From positions 806,001-870,000 of the forward strand of contig CAYJMS010000001.1 of the NCBI GenBank assembly GCA_964371615.1: a stretch of 64,000 bases of DNA, written 5' to 3'. The notes under the pieces are model-generated. The model was given only the letters and a program-made list of their open reading frames with translations, was not told the origin of the DNA and did no database searches. This DNA is from SpSt-333 sp964371615 (GTDB lineage Bacteria > Bacteroidota > Ignavibacteria > UBA10030 > UBA8401). Made by a program: the position numbers and the translations under genes. Of the stretch, positions 28,311 through 36,087 are shown one piece after another. The number at the start of each line of letters is the position of its first letter. Positions within the stretch are counted from its first letter, which is position 1.

Positions 28311-28476
28311 TTTATAATATTTTGTATTACAAAAATGTAACAAGTCTCAGTGAGCATTTTATTGATTCTCAATCGTTTGTTTCTATAAAATATAATAACC
28401 ATTGTATTAAAATGAAGAATTTGATCCTGTCGGCTTTTGTTACAAATTAATCAATCAAATTATTTTAAAAAACGAA

Positions 28477-28779
28477 ATGGTAATGTTTACTCATCGTATT
28501 AATTGCTGGGAATTTAAAAATTGCGGCCTGGAGCCCGGCGGGAAGAATAGTGAATCACGCGGCATCTGTCCAGCAGCGATTCAAACAAACTTCGACATGG
28601 TAAACAATGGCAATAATGGAGGTCGATTTTGTTGGTTCGTTGAAAAAACGCTCTGTAATAATGAACAACAGGGTTCGTTTTTGGAAAAGTTTGGACATTG
28701 TGTAACATGTGATTTTTATTTATTGGTCCAGAAACAGCAGGGCAGACATTTGGAAGTTGTTCGAAATGACCATCGATAA
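28477..28779 (+). CDS. two-CW-domain small Cys-rich protein
   Basis: This 100-residue protein carries the paired pattern NCWEFKNCG, GICPAA, GGRFCWFVEKTLC and HCVTCDFY, which is the layout of small 'two-CW domain' proteins, probably metal or redox binding. An ATG in-frame two codons later is an alternative start. It is on the plus strand, divergent in role from the copper operon, and is followed by a second Cys-rich small protein. Confidence 0.75.
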   Translation: MVMFTHRINCWEFKNCGLEPGGKNSESRGICPAAIQTNFDMVNNGNNGGRFCWFVEKTLCNNEQQGSFLEKFGHCVTCDFYLLVQKQQGRHLEVVRNDHR

Positions 28780-28850
28780 TTATTGTAATATATTTGATAA
28801 TATTATATTTATAGATTCATTCCCAATCGTGGAAATATAAGAAACACCAA

Positions 28851-29042
28851 ATGCAACTCGATTCTACACTCGTTTGCCATCACTGCGGGCACAAAAAAGA
28901 AGAAATAATGCCGATTGACTCCTGTGTCCATTTTTACGAATGTGAATCGTGCAATAAAATATTAAAACCAAAGGATGGCGACTGTTGTGTCTTTTGTTCG
29001 TATGGCAGTATGGTGTGTCCATCGAAACAAACCGAATCGTAA
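28851..29042 (+). CDS. small GDCC-type zinc-ribbon-like protein (63 aa)
   Basis: The protein has CHHCGHKKEE, CESCNKILKPKDGDCCVFCSYG and a final CP motif. GDCC-FCS-G proteins of this size are common near heavy-metal resistance genes. It probably binds Zn or another thiophilic metal. It ends at the convergent terminator of the minus-strand copper operon. Confidence 0.75.
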   Translation: MQLDSTLVCHHCGHKKEEIMPIDSCVHFYECESCNKILKPKDGDCCVFCSYGSMVCPSKQTES

Positions 29043-29075
29043 AAAAACAAACGGGAAACCAACCTCTGTTTCCCG
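29041..29075 (-). terminator. terminator of the copper-resistance operon
   Basis: CGGGAAAC (29052-29059) pairs with GTTTCCCG (29068-29075). On the minus strand the stem is followed by TTTGTTTTTTT, a good U-tract, so it terminates transcription of the minus-strand metal operon. Confidence 0.75.
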
Positions 29076-29117
29076 CATTGTCTTAAAGAATCCCATGAAA
29101 TTGACTAAGCAGGAATA

Positions 29118-29714
29118 TTAAAATCCACCTCGTATTGCCCACATCGTTATCATCATCGCACCCATTACAAATACTCCGATAATCGGATAATCCCAATCTG
29201 CACCCATTCCCATCATTCCGTGTCCTTTTTTTCCATGGACCATAAAATTCAAATCGGAGGACAGTGCAACGGAATCAACTGTTGTTTCTGCAGAAAGAGT
29301 AAATCTGCCTGGTTTTGTTGGCTCATACACAATAGATGCAGCTCCGTTTATTATTGAAACCGTCATATGAATTGGTTCGAATTCTTCAGTATCGTCTTTC
29401 ATACTATGTTCGTGGGCAGTAGCAGTATCATCTTTTTCAGATTTCGTAATCACATAATGAACTGTCACACTGGCGGGAACTCCGCTTTTCGGTTTCAGAG
29501 TTACTGCAATAGTTTTCTGTTTGTTTAATTCCATCGGAGGAATTGTGACTGCAAGGGTATAATCACCACGGGAAACCTCTTTCGTGACGGTTATTGATTC
29601 CATTCTTTCGTGGCTATCATGACTTCCCATCATGACGGCATGCATGCACGAAGAAAACGTCAATCCTAATACCACAACTGCACACAATACCATTTTTACG
29701 TGAATATTTTTCAT
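29118..29714 (-). CDS. Met/His-rich membrane-anchored lipoprotein of the copper operon
   Basis: The start at 29714 has AAGGAG close upstream and gives a lipoprotein signal ending LTFSSC. The mature protein has an immunoglobulin-like beta domain (YTLAVTIPPMELNKQKTIAVTLKPKSG... GRFTLSAET) and a C-terminal helix preceded by GKKGHGMMGMG. The domain resembles FixH/YtkA-like periplasmic domains that bind copper, which is inference. It is the last gene of the operon. Confidence 0.7.
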   Translation of the reverse strand: MKNIHVKMVLCAVVVLGLTFSSCMHAVMMGSHDSHERMESITVTKEVSRGDYTLAVTIPPMELNKQKTIAVTLKPKSGVPASVTVHYVITKSEKDDTATAHEHSMKDDTEEFEPIHMTVSIINGAASIVYEPTKPGRFTLSAETTVDSVALSSDLNFMVHGKKGHGMMGMGADWDYPIIGVFVMGAMMITMWAIRGGF

Positions 29715-29724
29715 AGAGAACTCC

Positions 29725-30297
29725 TTATGGATGATGTGATTCATGTCCGCCACTCGATGTGCTACCGACTGTCGTAAAGTGAAACGTTATTCCCATCCCT
29801 GCGCCCATTCCATTTCTGCCCATCATTCCCATGGAACCCATGGTGCTTTCCATCATTGTTATCATTCCTTCTCGAAGATGGACCATGTGCTGCATCCCCG
29901 GATAAAGGAGAGTGTCAGGTATAAACGAACACGATGTACCGTCGGAATTCCAGACAAATGATCCTTTTAATCCGTGAATGCTATCGAGATGATTCAATTT
30001 TACACTATCCATCATCGACATCGTCATTGAGCCATGTCCCATTGTATTTGATACTGGACACAAAGAATCCATGTATGATCGTTCATCCATCAGACGAAAA
30101 TTCGCTTCCACGACAGATTTATCTACTGCAGTATTGAATGTGAGAGTAATCGGTGTCGATTGAGTGACACCTGTTTGGTTGTCCGATGGATAAATTGTGA
30201 GATCTGAAGTTGTCGGATTTGTCGCCATTGTGGTCTCATCAACCTTACACCCGAAAAATATAAACGAGGCAAAAACAAATGCCAGTAAGTGTTTCAT
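29725..30297 (-). CDS. Met-rich lipoprotein with Ig-like (SbsA-type) domain
   Basis: From the ATG at 30297 (AGGAG upstream) the protein has a signal peptide ending FFGC. The first half is a big-Ig-like domain (TIYPSDNQTGVTQSTPITLTFNTAVD). Interspersed are Met-rich clusters (GHGSMTMSMMD and TMGSMGMMGRNGMGAGMG) and a His tail GGHESHHP, consistent with copper binding outside the inner membrane. It precedes the FixH-like gene by ten bases. No enzymatic motif. Confidence 0.7.
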   Translation of the reverse strand: MKHLLAFVFASFIFFGCKVDETTMATNPTTSDLTIYPSDNQTGVTQSTPITLTFNTAVDKSVVEANFRLMDERSYMDSLCPVSNTMGHGSMTMSMMDSVKLNHLDSIHGLKGSFVWNSDGTSCSFIPDTLLYPGMQHMVHLREGMITMMESTMGSMGMMGRNGMGAGMGITFHFTTVGSTSSGGHESHHP

Positions 30298-30345
30298 TGT
30301 TATTCTCCTATAAAAGTGTTTGTATTCTTTCACGAATTAATTTTA

Positions 30346-32376
30346 TCACGCTTTCAACATTTTAGCATTTATAGCCACAACGATAGTACTTAAACTCATC
30401 AATATCGCACCAATAGCCGGACTCAACATGATATCCCAATTATACAAAACACCTGCAGCCAATGGAATTGCTACTATGTTATATCCCGCTGCCCACCAAA
30501 GGTTCTGTATCATTTTTCTGTATGTAGCACGTCCAAATAAGATTAAATGAGCTATATCGCTTGGATTTGAATTAACCAGAATAATATCGGCAGTTTCAGC
30601 CGCAACATCAGTTCCGGAGCCAACAGCAATCCCAACATCTGCTTTTGCCAGAGCCGGTGCATCGTTCACACCATCGCCTGTCATAGCTACAAACTTACCT
30701 TGTTTTTGGAGTTCTGCAACCTTATCCAATTTCTGATGCGGCAAAACGTTGGCTATGTATCCATCCATACGCAATTCATCACTTACTTTTTTAGCAACCC
30801 TTTCGTTATCTCCCGTTAATAATAGGTTCTTGATTCCTTGTTCCTTGAGGATTCGTATGGCTTCAAAAGACTCGTCACGGATCTGATCGGAAAACGCAAA
30901 AAAGCCTGCCGGTTGTTTATCAACCAAGATATAGACAACTGTTCTTGCCGTGTCATCAATTGCACCTTGAATATTGATGTGCTGCTCGTTCAGATAATTC
31001 GGTCCAACGGCTTTAATATCTTTACCTTCTACAGTTCCTTCCAACCCTTTGCCCGGGAGATAGGTAAACGATTCCGATACTGGAATGGTGATTCCAATTT
31101 CTTTTACTTTTCTCATCAAACCGGTTGCTATATAATGTTCTGAATGTTGTTCAATACCGGAGGCAAGTCGAAGCAACTCATTTTGTTCATATTTATTATC
31201 AATAATTCCAACTTCAACTAATTCATGTGTCCCTTTGGTCAGAGTTCCGGTTTTGTCAAATATTATCGTTGTGATCAATCGTGCATTTTCAAAGGCTGTT
31301 CTATTTCTAATAAGCAAACCCTTTTGCGCAGCAATGGAAGTGGAGATTGCAACAACCAATGGGACCGCAAGCCCCAATGCATGCGGACAAGAAATAACCA
31401 TTACTGTTACCATACGTTCCAGCGCAAAGACGAAAGGGTAGCCAAGGTATAACCAAACAGAGAGTGTAAGAAATCCGCCTCCTAAAGCGACAAACGTGAG
31501 CACTCGAGCTGCTCGATCGGCGAAGTGTTGTGTTTTCGATTTTACCTTTTGAGCTTCTTCAACCAGCGTGACTACTTTATGAAGATAACTATCTTTACCG
31601 GCACTGAGGACCTGTATAGTCAAAGATCCGTTGCTGTTCACTGAACCACCGATCACGTTGTCGTTCTTTTCTTTTTTTACTGGTTTGCTCTCACCAGTTA
31701 ACATGCTTTCATCCAAATGGCTTGTCCCTTCTATGACGATTCCATCGACAGGGACTTTCTCACCGGGCTTTACCATCACTATATCATCTTTTTTTAACTG
31801 CCCCACTTCGATATCTACCGCGGTTCCATTGCGGATAAGATGCGCTGCCGAAGGCATCATTTTCACCAACATCTCCAATGCACGGGAAGCACCTGTTACC
31901 GATTTCATCTCGAAGTAATGTCCAATGAGCATGATGTCAATGAGTGTTGCCATTTCCCAATAAAAATCCATACCAGTTAAACCAAATGTGACGGCAACAC
32001 TGTATGCCCACGAAACGGTGATCGCAACACCAATGAGCGTCATCATTCCGATGGCGTTATCTGTTACCTCATCGTACAGGCCTTTGAGAAAGGGGAATCC
32101 ACCATAAAAAAATACAAAAGTCGAAAGTGTAAAGAGAACATATCTATCGCCGGGGAAAACCAATTCAAATCCTAACCACGTTTGAATCATATGTGATAAG
32201 ACCAGAATCGGGATGGAAACGATCGATGAAACAAGAAAACGATTCCAAAAAACATTAACAGAATGTCCCGCATGTTTGTCGTGCCCTTCAATGCCGTGTT
32301 TCCCTTGAGGAGGTGTGACTTCAGGCGTATGATTGTGGTGCTCGTGATTGGCGTGTTGTTCGTATAGATGTTTCAT
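30346..32376 (-). CDS. CopB-type copper/heavy-metal P1B ATPase
   Basis: A 676-residue P-type ATPase. It has a His-rich N-terminus (HANHEHHNH) instead of CXXC domains, TGES (about 226), the transmembrane CPH motif in ISCPHALGLAVP (about 330), the phosphorylation site DKTGTLT (about 374) and GDGVNDAPALAKADVGIAVGSG. The CPH motif and His-rich N-terminus define the P1B-3/CopB class that exports Cu(II) or Cu(I)/Ag(I). The start has AAGG upstream. It lies in the middle of the efflux operon and would move copper from cytosol to periplasm, where the RND pump takes over. Confidence 0.93.
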   Translation of the reverse strand: MKHLYEQHANHEHHNHTPEVTPPQGKHGIEGHDKHAGHSVNVFWNRFLVSSIVSIPILVLSHMIQTWLGFELVFPGDRYVLFTLSTFVFFYGGFPFLKGLYDEVTDNAIGMMTLIGVAITVSWAYSVAVTFGLTGMDFYWEMATLIDIMLIGHYFEMKSVTGASRALEMLVKMMPSAAHLIRNGTAVDIEVGQLKKDDIVMVKPGEKVPVDGIVIEGTSHLDESMLTGESKPVKKEKNDNVIGGSVNSNGSLTIQVLSAGKDSYLHKVVTLVEEAQKVKSKTQHFADRAARVLTFVALGGGFLTLSVWLYLGYPFVFALERMVTVMVISCPHALGLAVPLVVAISTSIAAQKGLLIRNRTAFENARLITTIIFDKTGTLTKGTHELVEVGIIDNKYEQNELLRLASGIEQHSEHYIATGLMRKVKEIGITIPVSESFTYLPGKGLEGTVEGKDIKAVGPNYLNEQHINIQGAIDDTARTVVYILVDKQPAGFFAFSDQIRDESFEAIRILKEQGIKNLLLTGDNERVAKKVSDELRMDGYIANVLPHQKLDKVAELQKQGKFVAMTGDGVNDAPALAKADVGIAVGSGTDVAAETADIILVNSNPSDIAHLILFGRATYRKMIQNLWWAAGYNIVAIPLAAGVLYNWDIMLSPAIGAILMSLSTIVVAINAKMLKA

Positions 32377-32450
32377 AATGAATTCCGCCTTACATTTGTT
32401 TATTGTGTGACAATATTGGAATCTCCAACGTATTGTGATCAGGTTCTATA

Positions 32451-33017
32451 TCAATGCTTGTGCTCGTGTCCTTTTTTGATATCCTTTGGCGTTTTTCCGG
32501 AGACAGCCCCCTGACCTTTTTGCCATCCGTCATAACATTCATTACATACCGGCTTATCATTTTTAACAGCAGTTTTGCAGCTGCACGATCCATGAGCTTT
32601 TAAGCATTCGTCGCATGGTTCTTGAAGGCAGCAATCGTATTTTCCATCTTTCATTGCTTTCATTTTATGTTTCATCATTGATTTCTTTTCCTTCTTAACC
32701 TCAACTAATGCCATACCGCATTTCGGACATTTTCCCGGTTTTTCAGATTGTACTTCAGGATGCATTGGGCAAGTATATTCCATTTGCATCTTCATCTTTT
32801 CGTTTTTAGCGGTGGTATCTTTTTTGTCTTGCCCATGCTTATGTTGGCTGTGGTCCTGCATACCTGCCCCTTTGGGGTCTGCCATAGCCATCTCTTTTCC
32901 GCCACAGCACCCTCCGGCGCATGATTTATCCTTTTTATCTTGAGCGGTGATGACTGACGTGCTTGCTATAACCAGCGCACATACTAACAGCGCTGCAAAT
33001 ATATGAGTGTATTTCAT
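32451..33017 (-). CDS. Cys/His-rich metal-binding periplasmic protein
   Basis: A 188-residue protein with signal peptide (ending VITAQD). It has a CAGGCCGG cluster, a heavy-metal-binding domain (YTCPMHPEVQSEKPGKCPKCGMALV) and a further Cys-rich part CCLQEPCDECLKAHGSCSC plus CNECYDGW. A His tail (GHEHKH) ends it. The first domain type also occurs in the adaptor protein of this operon. It likely binds copper in the periplasm as a buffer or chaperone. AAGGAG precedes the start. Confidence 0.78.
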   Translation of the reverse strand: MKYTHIFAALLVCALVIASTSVITAQDKKDKSCAGGCCGGKEMAMADPKGAGMQDHSQHKHGQDKKDTTAKNEKMKMQMEYTCPMHPEVQSEKPGKCPKCGMALVEVKKEKKSMMKHKMKAMKDGKYDCCLQEPCDECLKAHGSCSCKTAVKNDKPVCNECYDGWQKGQGAVSGKTPKDIKKGHEHKH

Positions 33018-33048
33018 TGTAGTTCTCCTTTATGAGTGATGAATTGTA

Positions 33049-33450
33049 TTATGTGATTTTTCTACCGCCGTATTTATTAGACACCATATCAATTATTTGT
33101 AGTGGCGTATATTTGTTTTCCTGAATCCGTTCATAGATAAACTGCTTTATCGCTTCAGCTCCACCCGGATGTTTGCAATGACAATCTTTAAGGTCATCGA
33201 TTATCTTACATTTGCCACAGGGACAAATAAATTGTGCGATTATATCTTTCTTGTCCTTCATTGTCGCTATCATCAGGGATCTGGAATCCGCACGAATAGA
33301 CCTAACATCATCAACTAAACTCGATTGTGGTTTGATGTAATCTGTTGGCATCGTAATTAACATAAAACCTATCACGAGGATTAGTCCGGCAATTCCTACG
33401 TAGAAAATTCTAATATCAAATATATTTTTCTTCTTTTTAAATGGTTTCAT
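33049..33450 (-). CDS. CcmH/NrfF-like Cys-motif membrane protein
   Basis: The likely start, 33450, gives MKPFKKKKNIF followed by one membrane helix (FYVGIAGLILVIGFMLITM). The soluble part contains CPCGKC and CHCKHP followed by AIKQFIYERIQENKYTPLQIIDMVSNKYG, a three-helix pattern like CcmH/CycL/NrfF, which reduce haem-binding cysteines or handle thiols. Here the context is copper export, so a redox or metallochaperone role is more likely than cytochrome maturation. The open frame extends into the preceding adaptor gene, which I ignore. Confidence 0.68.
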   Translation of the reverse strand: MKPFKKKKNIFDIRIFYVGIAGLILVIGFMLITMPTDYIKPQSSLVDDVRSIRADSRSLMIATMKDKKDIIAQFICPCGKCKIIDDLKDCHCKHPGGAEAIKQFIYERIQENKYTPLQIIDMVSNKYGGRKIT

Positions 33451-33463
33451 GTTTTCACCATGC

Positions 33464-34738
33464 TTAATGGTTGTGTTCTTTTGGTGTTTCTTCTGTTTTG
33501 ACAGTAGTTGTTCCTGCATCCCCATGTTGATGTCCCGATCCGCCGCCAGTTTTTAACTGACTTTCCGAATCTATGAGATAACCCCCTTCACTGACAACTT
33601 CCTCACCTTCTTCAAGCCCCCATGTTACTTCGTATTTACCGTTAAATCTGGTCCCAATTCCGATTTCACGAGCTTCGAAGTGGTTTTCATGTTCCGCTTT
33701 GATGTATACAAGATTTCGTTTCCCTGTAATGAGAACTGCGCTCACTGGAACGGTAAGGGATTTGTCCTTCTTTCTCTGAAACACCGTCTCGGTATACATA
33801 TTCGGTTTTAGTTTATCATCTGCGTTGTTCACCGTGAGCCGTACCTTGACAGTCCTTGACTGAGGATTTACAACTGGGTAAATTAGTGATACGGTTGCAG
33901 GGAATGTTTGATCGGGATAACTGGCGATAGACATGGTAGCGCGCTCACCATCACGAATGTATGATGCGTCGGTTTCGTATACGTCCGCAATATTCCATAG
34001 TGTAGAAATATCAGATACATCATAGAGTGATATCCCTTCGGTAACGTATATACCTTCAACTATTTTCTTATCGATGATAATGCCCGATGCGGGGGAGTGA
34101 TACGTAAACACCAACGGAACACTTTCTATTGTTTCTAAAATGCTTATTTGCTTTTCCGTCAAACCAAGCAGTTGTAGTTTTGATTTAGCAACGATTAAGA
34201 AATTGTCTTTTGTCTGAGATGAGCTCGTAAGAGCTTGGCGATATTCATTTACAGCTTGCACAATATCAGGGCTATAAACATCGAAGAGCGGTTGACCTTT
34301 TTTGACTTTTGTCCCTACAGCATTCACATGCAATTTCTCAATACGTCCATTAAAACGTGCACTGATAATTGTTTTGTTCGGCTCTGGAATTTCGAGTGTC
34401 CCAAAGGCCCGGACGATATGTTCGATTGATTCATATTTTGCGATGACGGTAGCGACATTGGCCAAAATCTGATCTCTATCGTTCAGCGGAACCATCGACT
34501 CATCTGTCGATGCCTCCATTTGACGGCTATTACTTGCTTTCACAAGATCCATATGACAGATTGGGCAGACTCCCGGCTTATCTGACTTGACCTGTGGATG
34601 CATCGGGCAAGTGTAATAATCTGCCGCCTGGGATGCTTCTGTTGAATCTTCGTGTTCCTGATGGGATGATGAGGATTTTCCGCATGAAGAAATTAGGAGA
34701 GCGAGAATGATTGTAATTGTGACGAATAAAGTTTTCAT
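33464..34738 (-). CDS. CusB-type RND efflux adaptor (periplasmic lipoprotein)
   Basis: From 34738 the protein begins with a lipoprotein signal ending LISSC. A heavy-metal-binding domain (YYTCPMHPQVKSDKPGVCPICHMDL) precedes the membrane-fusion-protein body: GTLEIPEPNKTIISARFNGRIEKL, a coiled hairpin around RQALTSSSQTKDNF, a barrel-sandwich hybrid region and the beta-barrel part PATVSLIYPVVNPQSRTVKVRL. The C-terminus is His-rich (SGHQHGDAG). It bridges the RND pump and the outer-membrane channel, and the extra domain may collect copper. It follows the channel gene with a gap of about 30 bases. Confidence 0.9.
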   Translation of the reverse strand: MKTLFVTITIILALLISSCGKSSSSHQEHEDSTEASQAADYYTCPMHPQVKSDKPGVCPICHMDLVKASNSRQMEASTDESMVPLNDRDQILANVATVIAKYESIEHIVRAFGTLEIPEPNKTIISARFNGRIEKLHVNAVGTKVKKGQPLFDVYSPDIVQAVNEYRQALTSSSQTKDNFLIVAKSKLQLLGLTEKQISILETIESVPLVFTYHSPASGIIIDKKIVEGIYVTEGISLYDVSDISTLWNIADVYETDASYIRDGERATMSIASYPDQTFPATVSLIYPVVNPQSRTVKVRLTVNNADDKLKPNMYTETVFQRKKDKSLTVPVSAVLITGKRNLVYIKAEHENHFEAREIGIGTRFNGKYEVTWGLEEGEEVVSEGGYLIDSESQLKTGGGSGHQHGDAGTTTVKTEETPKEHNH

Positions 34739-34768
34739 AGTATTTGCCTCGAAAAGTAAGTTCATAAT

Positions 34769-36085
34769 TTATTGTAGTGGCGCTCCGACCATCATTTCAA
34801 TTTCTGTGAGCGCCATCTGCTGGTCAATTACCGACATGAAATAGTCATCCTGCTTCATGAGTTCCATTCTGCGGGCATCAAGCACGGTGGATATCGGAAC
34901 CTGTCCGGTTTGATACGCTATGGTTTGTGCTTCTGCCGCTTCACGAATCAACGGAATGATTATTGAAGAATACTGTTGCGACAAAGAATCTGCAGTTTGA
35001 TATTTATTTATCGCAGAACGTAATGTTGCGAGCATTCCCCTCTGCATTGCATTCTTCTCTGCATCGATGCTGGAATTAGTTGCCCTCATTTCATCCGCTT
35101 TTCCGGTGGACCGTTCTGCCGACCATGGGGCAAATGGTAATGTGATTGACGCCATGATGCTATACATCCATTTGGTCTCTTGCATCGGCATTCCCATAGC
35201 GCTTTGCTGAATGGCAAATGCGGATCGTGAACCGCCGGTCAGCAGCATTCCGTTCGGCATTCGCATCACCATTGCTTGAATCATTAAATCCGGTATAAGA
35301 TCCTTTTCAGCGGAGACGATCATCGATTCATTCATCTCTTTCATTTTATCCATTGCAAGCAGCGACGGATTGGCACGCTTCACTTTTTCAGCAAGCTGGA
35401 ATGCTGAAATGATCGTGGAACCAGTTGAAAGGGTGCTGTCGGTGATAATCAAGGTGGAGAAATCATCTCGGCCTAGCAACGAATGGATTGTATTTTGGAC
35501 TGTAACACGGTCCGATCGCATGCTCGTCAGTTTTGCTTTCTCGGATGAAACCTCGGCCTGAATAGTAAGAAGATCTGCCTGTCTCATTCTATTTGTCTGA
35601 ACATGCGGCACCATGAACTTTGCCAGTTCTTCCAATAATGAGATCGTACGTTGCTGCACTTCAATCTGTCGATCTAAAAGCCACAAACGAAAATAATTCA
35701 TTTTAATCTTTGCACGCAATTGAACCTCCAGTGAACCTCGATTCTGTTCCAGCACATTTCCCCGCTTCTTTTCAACATCCGACATTGCGGAGAGCTTACC
35801 TCCGAGCATGAACATCTGTGATATTGAAAAATTGTTTGATGTCGCACTATTCAAAAGATTGATGCTGTTGGTTGGGATTTGACTGAATTCCAATCCCAGC
35901 GATGGCGCCGGAAGTGCTCCTGCAGCATTCGCCCGAAAACCTGTTGCCTGTATTTGATATTCAAACGATTTTAACTCGGGATTATTCTTGAATGCTTCCT
36001 GAATCAGCGAATCGACCGATTGTGAATGTGCGAACACAGCGATTATAAAGAAGGGAAGTATTCTCCAAAAATATGTGTTGGACAT
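34769..36085 (-). CDS. CusC/TolC-type outer-membrane efflux protein
   Basis: A 438-residue outer membrane efflux protein with an N-terminal signal peptide and long helical repeats (NPELKSFEYQIQATGFRANAAGALPAPSLG, KMNYFRLWLLDRQIEVQQRTISLLEELAK, AMQRGMLATLRSAINKY). A Met-rich loop (MVMRMPNGMLL ... MGMPMQETKWMYS) is unusual for generic TolC proteins but typical of copper-exporting operons. It begins three bases after the RND pump stop, so the genes are coupled. Confidence 0.88.
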   Translation of the reverse strand: MSNTYFWRILPFFIIAVFAHSQSVDSLIQEAFKNNPELKSFEYQIQATGFRANAAGALPAPSLGLEFSQIPTNSINLLNSATSNNFSISQMFMLGGKLSAMSDVEKKRGNVLEQNRGSLEVQLRAKIKMNYFRLWLLDRQIEVQQRTISLLEELAKFMVPHVQTNRMRQADLLTIQAEVSSEKAKLTSMRSDRVTVQNTIHSLLGRDDFSTLIITDSTLSTGSTIISAFQLAEKVKRANPSLLAMDKMKEMNESMIVSAEKDLIPDLMIQAMVMRMPNGMLLTGGSRSAFAIQQSAMGMPMQETKWMYSIMASITLPFAPWSAERSTGKADEMRATNSSIDAEKNAMQRGMLATLRSAINKYQTADSLSQQYSSIIIPLIREAAEAQTIAYQTGQVPISTVLDARRMELMKQDDYFMSVIDQQMALTEIEMMVGAPLQ

Positions 36086-36087
36086 GA

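Larger units (their letters stand above)
27823..28476. other. AT-rich intergenic boundary before the metal-resistance island
   Basis: No supported protein gene. Contents are a TTGACA at 28000-28005 with TATGAT 15 bases on, a tRNA-like fragment (28226-28269) and a hairpin with T-tail (28283-28310). Base composition shifts to AT-rich here. Confidence 0.6.

Noticed and set aside
28217..28450. Open frame reading SVAQLDRASDFDSKSG
   Set aside because: This is the well-known false translation of a tRNA sequence. The region is the tRNA-like fragment, not a protein gene.
32390..32593. 67-codon minus-strand open frame between the P-ATPase and Cys-rich protein genes
   Set aside because: It overlaps the Cys-rich gene in another frame and has no features of its own.
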